A stretch of DNA of 5,229 nucleotides from Natrialbaceae archaeon B1-Br10_E2g27. GTDB lineage: Archaea > Halobacteriota > Halobacteria > Halobacteriales > Natrialbaceae. The stretch lies in assembly GCA_001563885.1 (NCBI GenBank), contig LKMM01000195.1, forward strand, positions 1-5,229, read 5' to 3'. Shown here piece after piece: positions 1 to 5,229 of the stretch (its first letter is position 1; every line of letters starts with the position of its first letter). A model generated the notes under the pieces. The model made no database searches and had not been told where the DNA came from. It saw nothing but the letters and a program-made list of their open reading frames with translations. Both the position numbers and the translations under genes were made by a program.

Positions 1-1031
1 GCGGACGCTTCGTCTTCAGTTTCTTCTTCGTCGGCCCAGGAGAACAGCCCGCGAAGTCGCTCGCCGACTTCCTCGATTTCGTGGTTCTGTTCGGCCTGAC
101 GAATCTGGCTGTAAGTCGGGCGGCCAGCCTGGTTCTCGAGTACCCACTCACGGGTGAACTCGCCGTTTTGAATCTCCTCGAGTACCTCGTCCATATTCTC
201 ACGAACGTGGTCGTCGACGATGCGCTCGCCGCGGGTGAGCCCGCCGTATTCGGCGGTGTCAGAGACGGAGTTCCACATCCCCATGTTGCCACCTTCGTAC
301 ATCAGATCGACGATCAGTTTGAGCTCGTTCAGACACTCGAAGTAGGCGATTTCAGGCGAGTAGCCGGCCTCGACGAGCGCCTCGTAGCCGTGTTTGACGA
401 GTGCGGTAACGCCACCACACAGCACTGCCTGCTCGCCAAAGAGGTCGGATTCGACTTCTTCTTGGAACGTGGTCTCGATGACGCCGGCACGGGTACAGCC
501 GATCGCTTTCGCGTAGGCGAGTGCTTTCTCTTCTGCGTTGCCGGTTTCATCCTGTTCGATCGCGAGCAAGCCTGGCGTGCCTTCGTCGTTTTCGTAGTTG
601 CGGCGGACGAGATGGCCCGGACTCTTCGGGGCAACCATCGTCACGTCGACGCCTTCCGGTGGCTGGATCTGGTTGTAATGGATGTTCAATCCGTGAGCGA
701 ACTGAAGCGTCTGGCCCGCTTCTAGATTCGGTTCGATCGCGTTCTCGTAGACCGCCGGCTGGACGGTGTCGGGAACCAGTACGGAAACGTAGCTGGCCTG
801 GGCGACCGCATCATCTGGCGTCGTGACCGTGAGTCCATCGGCTTCGGCTGCCGCGCGCGAGGACGAATCCTCGCGCAAACCAACGACGACATCAACCCCA
901 CTTTCGTGGAGATTGAGCGCGTGGGCATGTCCCTGGCTTCCGTAGCCAAGTACAGCGACCGTTTCATCATCGAGTGTCGATACGTCAGCGTCGTCATCGT
1001 AATAGATCGGAGTGGTGAATTCGTCAGTCAT
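1..1031 (-). CDS. ilvC: Ketol-acid reductoisomerase, class I (3' end cut by window edge)
   Basis: IlvC performs the Mg2+-dependent alkyl migration and NADPH reduction of 2-acetolactate or 2-aceto-2-hydroxybutyrate, the second common step to valine, leucine and isoleucine. The frame stays open from ATG 1031 to the left edge, giving 343 residues without a stop. Visible features: a Rossmann motif GYGSQGHAHALN at residues 29-40; GLR around R53 followed by serines 56-58, the usual NADPH-phosphate pocket; AHG with catalytic H113; APKSPGHLVRR at 135-144; metal ligands D196 and E200 in the DLFGEQ motif; E232 and E236 in the second knotted domain; and S257 before TAEYG. Class I enzymes are about 330 residues, so the end must be near. 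The last visible residues form an acidic tail (EEETEDE), fitting a halophile. The ATG overlaps the ilvN stop by 8 nt; the nearest ribosome-binding candidate (AAGGA) is about 13 nt upstream, so coupled re-initiation is likely. Confidence 0.97.
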   Translation of the reverse strand, partial: MTDEFTTPIYYDDDADVSTLDDETVAVLGYGSQGHAHALNLHESGVDVVVGLREDSSSRAAAEADGLTVTTPDDAVAQASYVSVLVPDTVQPAVYENAIEPNLEAGQTLQFAHGLNIHYNQIQPPEGVDVTMVAPKSPGHLVRRNYENDEGTPGLLAIEQDETGNAEEKALAYAKAIGCTRAGVIETTFQEEVESDLFGEQAVLCGGVTALVKHGYEALVEAGYSPEIAYFECLNELKLIVDLMYEGGNMGMWNSVSDTAEYGGLTRGERIVDDHVRENMDEVLEEIQNGEFTREWVLENQAGRPTYSQIRQAEQNHEIEEVGERLRGLFSWADEEETEDEAS

Positions 1032-1680
1032 CGTCTGCAGTGTATCCTTCTGGGGGGTGTTCGGTTGCCGATTCAGTTGCGGTCAGCGGTTCGCCGGTGA
1101 CATCCGTGCCACGGGCCAGCGCCGTCGTCCCGGTCCTCGAGACCTCGCGGATGCCAAACTGGCTGAAGGTCTCGATTGCGGCTTCGATCTTCTGGCGTGC
1201 GCCCGTGATCTCGAAGGTGGCCGTTTCCGGACTCGAGTCGACCGTCTTTGCGTCGTACATGTCGGCGACAGCGGCGACAGCGGCCGGATCGTCGGCAGTC
1301 ACCTTCACGAGTGCCAGCTCGCGGCACATTGCGTCGGACGCGAGTTCGCGAACCGAGATCACAGGTATCAGTTTTCGCAGCTGTTTTTTAATTTGATCGA
1401 TACCCGGATCGGGTTCCTCGACGACCATCGTGATTCGTGCCTGCGATTCGTCTTCGGTCGGTCCGACGGTCAGACTCTCGATGTTGAACTGCCGCCTCGA
1501 GAACAGTCCCGAGGCTTCGGCCAAGACGCCAGGTTCGTGTTTGACCAGCGCCGAGATGACCGTCCGGCGTGGATCGTGTGTGGCCTCGACTTCGGGGTCG
1601 ATCCGAAAGCCCTGGCTGTTTCGCCGACCAGCCGGTCGGGGACGTTCTTCGGGTCGTGGGCCTTGCAGTCCTCCCGTCAT
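1024..1680 (-). CDS. ilvN: Acetolactate synthase small (regulatory) subunit
   Basis: This is the regulatory subunit of acetolactate synthase; in this family it activates IlvB and mediates feedback inhibition by valine or other branched-chain amino acids. It has 218 residues. An Arg/Pro-rich N-terminal extension of about 38 residues precedes an ACT domain (about 40-113) with the family signature GVLAEASGLFSRRQFNIESL (51-70), where N66 lies in the effector-binding region. A second, C-terminal domain (about 117-190) follows, then an acidic tail ending in three Asp. The frame is open further upstream, but ATG 1680 is chosen because it overlaps the ilvB stop as ATGA and has a strong GGAGG Shine-Dalgarno at 1687-1692. 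A run of six C falls in frame here (plus-strand G 1052-1057), unlike the one in leuA. Identity is secure; which amino acid inhibits it cannot be read from the sequence. Confidence 0.96.
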   Translation of the reverse strand: MTGGLQGPRPEERPRPAGRRNSQGFRIDPEVEATHDPRRTVISALVKHEPGVLAEASGLFSRRQFNIESLTVGPTEDESQARITMVVEEPDPGIDQIKKQLRKLIPVISVRELASDAMCRELALVKVTADDPAAVAAVADMYDAKTVDSSPETATFEITGARQKIEAAIETFSQFGIREVSRTGTTALARGTDVTGEPLTATESATEHPPEGYTADDD

Positions 1681-3455
1681 AGCTGATCCTCCGTCAGTGC
1701 GAACTGCCCATTGTCGCCACCGCTTGGCACCATCGGGTAAACGTTCGCGTGTGGGTCGATATGTGCGTCGATCACCGACGGGCCGTCGTACTCGAGTGCG
1801 GCCTCGATGACGTCGGCAACCTCGTCGTAGTCGTCGATCCGGAAGCCGTTGGCACCGAATGCCTCGGCGAGTTTGTCGAACTCGGGACACCAGCTGTACT
1901 CCGAAGCGGAGTGTCGGCCCTCGAAGAAGGCATCTTGCCACTGGCGAACCATGCCGACGTACTCGTTGTTGAGCACAACGAACGTGATGTCCATGTTCTC
2001 ACGAACCGCAACCGACAGTCCCTGGATCGTCATCAAAAACGAGCCGTCGCCGTCGAAACAGATGACCTCCTGGTCGTCGTCTGCGGCCAGTCGGGCACCG
2101 ATCGCCGCCGGTAGGCCATATCCCATCGTCCCCAGACCGTGACTCGAGACCCAGGTCCGGGGTTCGGTGTAGGTCCAGTACTGCCAGGCCCACATCTGGT
2201 GTTGGCCGACGCCGGTGGTGACGATTGCCCGATCGCTGGTCGCCTCGTCGACGGCCTCGACGACGAACTCGGGTTTGAGCGGTTCGTCCTCGGGCGTCTC
2301 ATAATCCATCGGGTACTCTGTTTTCCACTGCTGGCACTGGGCGCGCCACTTTTTGGCCTGTGGCGAGGACTCAACCGCGTCCGCAAGCTGGGAAACGACC
2401 GTCGCGGCGTCCCCAACCAGCGGGTAGTCGGCGTAGATATTCTTCGAGATTTCGGCAGGATCGATGTCGACGTGGATGACCTCTGCGTCGGGCGCGAAGC
2501 TGTCGATGCCGCCGGTCAGTCGGTCGTCGAATCGGGTACCGACGCCGATCAGCGTATCACAGAGCGTAATCGCCATGTTGGCATAGCCGGTGCCGTGCAT
2601 CCCCGCACCCTCGAGTGAGAGTTCGTGATCTTCGGGGAACGCACCGGTGCCGGGCATCGTCGTGATGACCGGAATCTCGTGTTCGATCGCAAACTCCCGG
2701 CAGGCCTCGCTGGCTTCGCCTTTGATCACGCCGCCGCCGAGCAACATCACGGGCCGTTCTGCGTTTTCGATGCGTTCGGCCGCCGCTTCGACGATCTCTT
2801 CGTCGGCTCGCTCCTGGACGTGGTAGGTATCGGGCGTCTTCGGCTCGTCGGGTTCCCGGTCGGTCTCGGCGTTGGTGATGTCCTTGGGTAAGTCGACCAG
2901 CGTGGGGCCAGGTCGGCCCTCTCGAGCCAGCGCGAACGCTTCGCTGACGTCGCTGCCGACACGGTCAGGGTCACTCGAGAACGTGTTGTTCTTGGTGACT
3001 GGGGTCGTGACGCCGGTGGTGTCGGTCTCCTGGAAAGCGTCGTTGCCGACGAACGCTGTCGGCACCTGGCCGGTCAGTGCGATCATCGGATCCGAGTCCA
3101 TGTCGGCGTCGGCAAGTCCGGTCACGAGGTTGGTCGCACCGGGACCGGAGGTTGCCAGACAGACGCCGGGTTCGCCCGAAACGATGCCGTAGGCGTCGGC
3201 CGCATGCGATGCCCCCTGTTCGTGGGCCATCGTCACGTGCCGGATATCCGAGTCGTACAGGGCGTCGTAAACGGGCATGATCGCCCCGCCCTGAACGCCA
3301 AAGGCGTACTCGACGCCGGCGTTCTCGAGCGCTCGAACGACGGCTTCTGCACCCGTCGTGACGGGCCGATGGCCCGTATCGGCGCTGGCTTCGGAGTCGT
3401 CGGTTGCTGTGGACTGTTCGTCTGGCTGTGTGACTGGTGTGGCGCGTTCGCTCAT
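1677..3455 (-). CDS. ilvB: Acetolactate synthase large (catalytic) subunit
   Basis: This ThDP-dependent enzyme condenses two pyruvates to 2-acetolactate, or pyruvate with 2-oxobutyrate to 2-aceto-2-hydroxybutyrate, the first common step of Val/Leu/Ile synthesis. The protein has 592 residues, the usual length. A Ser/Thr/Asp/Glu-rich extension (1-30) is followed by the N-terminal ThDP-binding domain (about 33-195), with GVQGGAIMPVYD (53-64), the catalytic Glu E79 in AHEQGA, and Q142 in AFQETD. The central FAD-type domain (about 217-355) includes GTRFDDR (306-312). The C-terminal ThDP domain (about 395-570) has the cofactor motif GDGSF (469-473) ending in N496-N497, and W506 in MVRQWQ, the residue equivalent to the herbicide-contact Trp of plant enzymes. 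Other ThDP decarboxylases are excluded by this motif set and by the ilvN partner gene. ATG 3455 has an AGGAG 7 nt upstream. A separate promoter and leader precede it, and it overlaps ilvN by 4 nt. Confidence 0.97.
   Translation of the reverse strand: MSERATPVTQPDEQSTATDDSEASADTGHRPVTTGAEAVVRALENAGVEYAFGVQGGAIMPVYDALYDSDIRHVTMAHEQGASHAADAYGIVSGEPGVCLATSGPGATNLVTGLADADMDSDPMIALTGQVPTAFVGNDAFQETDTTGVTTPVTKNNTFSSDPDRVGSDVSEAFALAREGRPGPTLVDLPKDITNAETDREPDEPKTPDTYHVQERADEEIVEAAAERIENAERPVMLLGGGVIKGEASEACREFAIEHEIPVITTMPGTGAFPEDHELSLEGAGMHGTGYANMAITLCDTLIGVGTRFDDRLTGGIDSFAPDAEVIHVDIDPAEISKNIYADYPLVGDAATVVSQLADAVESSPQAKKWRAQCQQWKTEYPMDYETPEDEPLKPEFVVEAVDEATSDRAIVTTGVGQHQMWAWQYWTYTEPRTWVSSHGLGTMGYGLPAAIGARLAADDDQEVICFDGDGSFLMTIQGLSVAVRENMDITFVVLNNEYVGMVRQWQDAFFEGRHSASEYSWCPEFDKLAEAFGANGFRIDDYDEVADVIEAALEYDGPSVIDAHIDPHANVYPMVPSGGDNGQFALTEDQL
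1687..1692 (-). promoter_or_regulatory. Shine-Dalgarno of ilvN inside the ilvB 3' end
   Basis: The minus strand reads GGAGGA, a near-perfect complement of the 16S rRNA 3' end, ending 6 nt before the ilvN ATG at 1680. It lies within the last codons of ilvB. It decides the ilvN start among several in-frame upstream codons and supports translational coupling through the ATGA overlap. Confidence 0.8.
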
Positions 3456-3462
3456 CGATTGG

Positions 3463-3467
3463 CTCCT
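3463..3467 (-). promoter_or_regulatory. Shine-Dalgarno of ilvB
   Basis: The minus strand reads AGGAG, 7 nt before the ilvB ATG at 3455. It shows that ilvB is translated from a leadered mRNA, unlike the two leaderless ATGs elsewhere in the window. It lies directly after the GACGGC segment (3468-3473), which could pair with an upstream GCCGTC (3550-3555) or in a local GCCG/CGGC hairpin (3468-3480), so access to it might be modulated. Confidence 0.7.
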
Positions 3468-3564
3468 GCCGTCTGGCGGCTATAGTCTCTATGTCGTGTC
3501 ATTTGCTGGGGTTGGCTGCGCTCTGAAAACGGTGCGGCGAATCCGGACTGACGGCTAGATGCAG

Positions 3565-3588
3565 GTAGTGGGGCGGTTACGCCCCTAC
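3565..3588 (-). repeat. GC-rich hairpin enclosing the leader-peptide stop codon
   Basis: On the minus strand GGGGCG (3585-3580) and CGCCCC (3575-3570) form a perfect 6-bp stem around the loop TAAC. The outer GTA and TAC can add three more pairs across a 2-nt bulge. The TAA stop of the 25-codon ORF sits in the loop, and its last Val-Gly-Ala codons form the 5' arm. A ribosome stalled on, or terminating at, the end of this ORF would cover the stem. No T-tract follows directly, so it is not a simple terminator. Confidence 0.6.
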
Positions 3589-3654
3589 AATACGAATCGA
3601 GGCGAACGCGTCGCTGTCGATTTCGGCAGTCGACACGCGAGCGTTGAACGTCAT
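3577..3654 (-). CDS. Putative 25-residue ilv leader peptide
   Basis: This small ORF lies between leuA and ilvB. ATG 3654 is about 30 nt downstream of the centre of a TATA box (3681-3687), the spacing expected of a leaderless haloarchaeal transcript and nearly the same as for leuA in this window. The peptide ends FASIRIVGA. The closing codons include ATT, CGT, ATT and GTA, so Ile and Val, two end products of the downstream enzymes, are clustered just before the stop, and in codons that look less favoured here than ATC and GTC/GTG. The stop lies in the loop of a hairpin. This resembles bacterial ilv leader peptides that sense charged tRNA. The frame is open further upstream, but that would start within leuA and before the promoter. 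Chance occurrence cannot be excluded; translation is inferred. Confidence 0.5.
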   Translation of the reverse strand: MTFNARVSTAEIDSDAFASIRIVGA

Positions 3655-3680
3655 TAGTAGTGACGTAGCTTCCTCGAGAC

Positions 3681-3687
3681 ATATAAC
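3681..3687 (-). promoter_or_regulatory. TATA box of the ilvBNC leader transcript
   Basis: The minus strand reads GTTATAT in an otherwise GC-rich region, 75 nt beyond the leuA stop. With the archaeal spacing of about 26-27 nt from TATA centre to start, transcription would begin near 3657, 3 nt before ATG 3654. It gives ilvBNC a promoter separate from that of leuA, though readthrough from leuA is also possible because no clear terminator separates them. Confidence 0.6.
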
Positions 3688-3760
3688 TGTTGTGAGTCCG
3701 GGCTGATCGAGAGCGCCATAGCGGGTGCTCGCAAGCCGGTGCAAACGGGGAGGACATCGC

Positions 3761-4994
3761 TCAGACCCGCACCTCCTCTTGATCGGACTGGCGTTCGACG
3801 CCAGCCTCTTTCGCAAAGCGCTCTAGGTCGTCGATCGTAACACGGCGTTTTTCTGCGCCATAGTCTTTGACGCGACGGGTTACGGCTCGAACCTGCTCGT
3901 CCGTTGGGTCAAATCCCTGTTCGTGCAAGCGCTCGCGAACCGAGTGGGTGCCGGTGTGTTTGCCCAGGATGAGTCGGCGCTCGGCACCGATCATCTCGGG
4001 GGTCATGACGCCGGGTTCGAAGGTATCGGAGTTTTCGATGACGCCGGCGGCGTGGATGCCACTTTCATGCGAGAAGGCGTTTTCGCCGACGACGGGCTTG
4101 TTGCCCGGCGTCTCCATGGCGCTTTTTTCCTCGACGATTTCGGAAAGCTCCATGATCCGGGTCGTATCGATCCCCGTATCAGTCTGATAGAGGCTCTCGA
4201 CGGCCATGACGAACTCCTCGTAGGCGGCGTTGCCGGCCCGCTCGCCGATGGAGTTTACCGACACCTGCGCCTGGGCCGCGCCCGCTTCGATGCCGGCTAA
4301 GGCGTTGGCGGTAGCCAGCCCGAAGTCATCGTGGGTGTGGACGTCGACCTGTGCGTCCGTGCGAGCGGTGACCTTCTCGATCATCGCGTTGAACCGCGTC
4401 GGCGTCGCAACCCCACAGGTGTCGGGAATGTTGATCCAGTCGGTTCCCGCTTCGGTGACCGCGTCGATCACTTCAAACAGGAACTGTTCGTCGGTACGGG
4501 TGGCATCCATCGGCGAGAACATACAGATCGCTCCCGCCTCTTTGATGCGTTCGACCGACTCGACTGCGCGCTGTACAACCTCCTCTCGTGTGGCGTGCAT
4601 CGAATCTTCGATCTGGACATCGCTCGTGGAGACGAACGTATGCACCATCTCGACACCCGAATCGAGTGCCGCTTCGATGTCCTTGTCGACGACCCGGGCC
4701 AAACCACAGGTGGTCGTCTGCGTCGAAGACGCGATATCACGAACCGCCTCGAACTCCGCATCGGAGTTGACGGGGAACCCTGCCTCGATGACGTGGGTGC
4801 CCATGTCGTCTAAGATCGCGGCGATCTGGCGTTTGTCGTCGTACGAGAACGAGGTTCCGGGCGACTGTTCACCATCCCGGAGGGTGGTATCAAAAACACG
4901 TGCTGACTCTATTTCGTCAGTGGAATCTAACGTGCCCTGGAAGAACTCGACCCCCCTGACTGGTGTCAGAGGACGGGTTGTCTTGTGAAGACAT
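3761..4994 (-). CDS. leuA: 2-isopropylmalate synthase / citramalate synthase-like protein, with an apparent N-terminal frameshift
   Basis: This DRE-TIM metallolyase condenses acetyl-CoA with 2-oxoisovalerate (leucine) or, if a citramalate synthase, with pyruvate (isoleucine). With the frame restored it has about 410 residues: DTTLRDGEQ (35-43, catalytic R39 and metal ligand D40), H118, INIPDTCG (187-194), metal ligands H219 and H221 in HTHDDFG, NSIGERAGNAAYEE (247-260), HESGIHAAG (309-317) and GKHTGTHS (344-351). The C-terminal leucine-binding regulatory domain of longer LeuA proteins is absent. M162 (SPMD) replaces the usual Glu. The conserved VEFFQGTLDSTDEIESARV segment has no ATG, GTG or TTG upstream in its own frame; the first is internal ATG 4804, which would remove DTTLRDGEQ. 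ATG 4994, correctly placed behind a TATA box, is one frame off. One base fewer in the six-G run (4951-4956) joins both. As written, the gene is therefore disrupted; a sequencing or assembly error, a true mutation or slippage-dependent expression are all possible. Confidence 0.85.
4951..4956 (-). other. Six-G homopolymer at the leuA frame break
   Basis: The plus strand has CCCCCC, read as GGGGGG in leuA. From ATG 4994 the codons run to Gln-13 (CAG), Gly (GGG), then GGT CGA, and the frame terminates at 4917. With five G the reading becomes CAG GGG GTC GAG TTC TTC, giving MSSQDNPSSDTSQG joined to VEFFQGTL and the rest of LeuA. Homopolymers are typical places for read errors and for polymerase slippage. 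Confidence 0.75.
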
Positions 4995-5020
4995 TGTATC
5001 AGATCCCAGGTGCGACGAGA

Positions 5021-5028
5021 TATATAAA
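5021..5028 (-). promoter_or_regulatory. TATA box of leuA
   Basis: The minus strand reads TTTATATA. Its centre is about 30 nt before ATG 4994, predicting a transcription start around 4998 and a leader of only a few bases, so leuA is read from an essentially leaderless mRNA. No Shine-Dalgarno is visible before the ATG, which agrees. This placement is the main reason for choosing 4994 as the true leuA start despite the frame break. Confidence 0.7.
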
Positions 5029-5229
5029 GCTGACGCTGCGGTGGCTGACGAGACGTACTCGAGCGTGCTAGAAATACACAGACAAATCAGAAAAACGCAC
5101 GACTTAGACGACCTAATACGAATAATATACCCTCCTACAGTATGGTCTCGAATCCAACCCACCACGCCGAACGGGCAGTCTCGCCCACCGGATTTCTCCA
5201 AACGGCCACCTGCGCGCTGGCGCGCGCAC
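5029..5229. other. Upstream region with no supported gene
   Basis: These 201 bases lie upstream of the leuA promoter. About 5064-5135 is AT-richer than the rest, with a run of five T on the minus strand (5091-5095) and a TATA-like AATAATATA (5121-5129) that could serve either strand. On the plus strand an ATG at 5142 opens a frame to the window end, but its peptide is not recognisable and the TATA-like element is too close (about 17 nt) for a leaderless start. The right edge is a low-complexity GCGCGC stretch (5213-5228). Confidence 0.4.

Larger units (their letters stand above)
3456..3657 (-). promoter_or_regulatory. Probable 5' leader of the ilvBNC mRNA
   Basis: The stretch between the inferred transcription start (about 3657) and the ilvB ATG is some 200 nt, unusually long for a haloarchaeal transcript. 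In order it holds a 25-codon leaderless ORF (3577-3654), a GC-rich hairpin spanning its stop codon (3565-3588), a short run of four T on the minus strand (3526-3529), a GCCG/CGGC mini-hairpin (3468-3480) and the ilvB Shine-Dalgarno. A regulatory role is inferred from the layout. No known riboswitch was recognised. Confidence 0.5.

Noticed and set aside
81..725. Long plus-strand ORFs opposite ilvC, ilvN, ilvB and leuA (for example 81-725, 1012-1686, 2139-2618, 4230-4988)
   Set aside because: They are antisense shadows produced by GC-rich codon bias over clearly conserved minus-strand genes, with no promoter or recognisable domain.
1024..1941. Longer 305-residue version of ilvN starting inside ilvB
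   Set aside because: The extra N-terminus is an Arg-rich shadow of ilvB codons. ATG 1680, with its strong Shine-Dalgarno and ATGA overlap, fits the family length.
3452..3757. 101-residue minus-strand ORF filling the leuA-ilvB gap and overlapping the ilvB start as ATGA
   Set aside because: The product is Arg/Ser-rich with very few acidic residues, unlike haloarchaeal proteins. It starts before the internal TATA box and shows no domain. The overlapping leader ORF in another frame fits the promoter better. The ATGA overlap is probably coincidental.
5058..5063. CTCGAG palindrome near the leuA promoter, also present at 3673-3678 near the ilv promoter, as a shared operator
   Set aside because: CTCGAG or CTCGA occurs many times across the window, inside genes as well, and its position relative to the two TATA boxes differs (upstream in one, downstream in the other).
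5143..5160. T-arm-like sequence GGTCTCGAATCCAACC suggesting a tRNA
   Set aside because: No matching acceptor, D-arm or anticodon arm is present around it on either strand.
4917..5201. 94-residue minus-strand ORF across the leuA promoter
   Set aside because: Only its last 25 codons, from ATG 4994, lie after the predicted transcription start. These are the leuA N-terminus read past the frameshift. The upstream part runs through the TATA box and looks non-coding.
5142..5229. Plus-strand frame opening with ATG at 5142 and reaching the window end
   Set aside because: It has only 29 codons, no recognisable sequence, a poorly spaced TATA-like element and no Shine-Dalgarno; it ends in low-complexity GC repeats.

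Overview
The window reads as part of a haloarchaeal chromosome, probably a Natrialbales-type genome. The grounds are high G+C, strongly acidic proteins (Asp/Glu-rich tails and N-termini), archaeal TATA-box promoters placed about 30 nt before ATG codons (leaderless transcripts), and protein sequences typical of halophilic archaea. The order below the kingdom level is an impression, not something the sequence proves.

All supported genes lie on the minus strand and form a branched-chain amino acid cluster, transcribed right to left: leuA (2-isopropylmalate or citramalate synthase), a 305-nt gap, ilvB (acetolactate synthase catalytic subunit), ilvN (its regulatory subunit) and ilvC (ketol-acid reductoisomerase, cut by the left edge). 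ilvB/ilvN overlap by 4 nt and ilvN/ilvC by 8 nt, so ilvBNC is one translationally coupled unit. IlvBN condenses two pyruvates, or pyruvate plus 2-oxobutyrate. IlvC isomerises and reduces the products on the way to valine and isoleucine. LeuA draws on 2-oxoisovalerate for leucine, or on pyruvate if it is a citramalate synthase feeding isoleucine.

Three points deserve attention. (1) leuA carries an apparent one-base frameshift in a run of six G (plus-strand C 4951-4956). The leaderless ATG at 4994 and the conserved LeuA N-terminus lie in different frames, and removing one G joins them. (2) The gap before ilvB is not empty. It has its own TATA box, a leaderless 25-codon ORF (3577-3654) ending in an Ile-Arg-Ile-Val-Gly-Ala stretch with the codons ATT, CGT, ATT, GTA, and a GC-rich hairpin whose loop contains the ORF's stop codon. 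This looks like a leader-peptide attenuation device for ilvBNC, an arrangement I do not know to be established in archaea. (3) LeuA has Met where 2-isopropylmalate synthases usually carry a catalytic Glu.

The right end (about 5029-5229) is upstream, AT-richer sequence in which I can support no gene.
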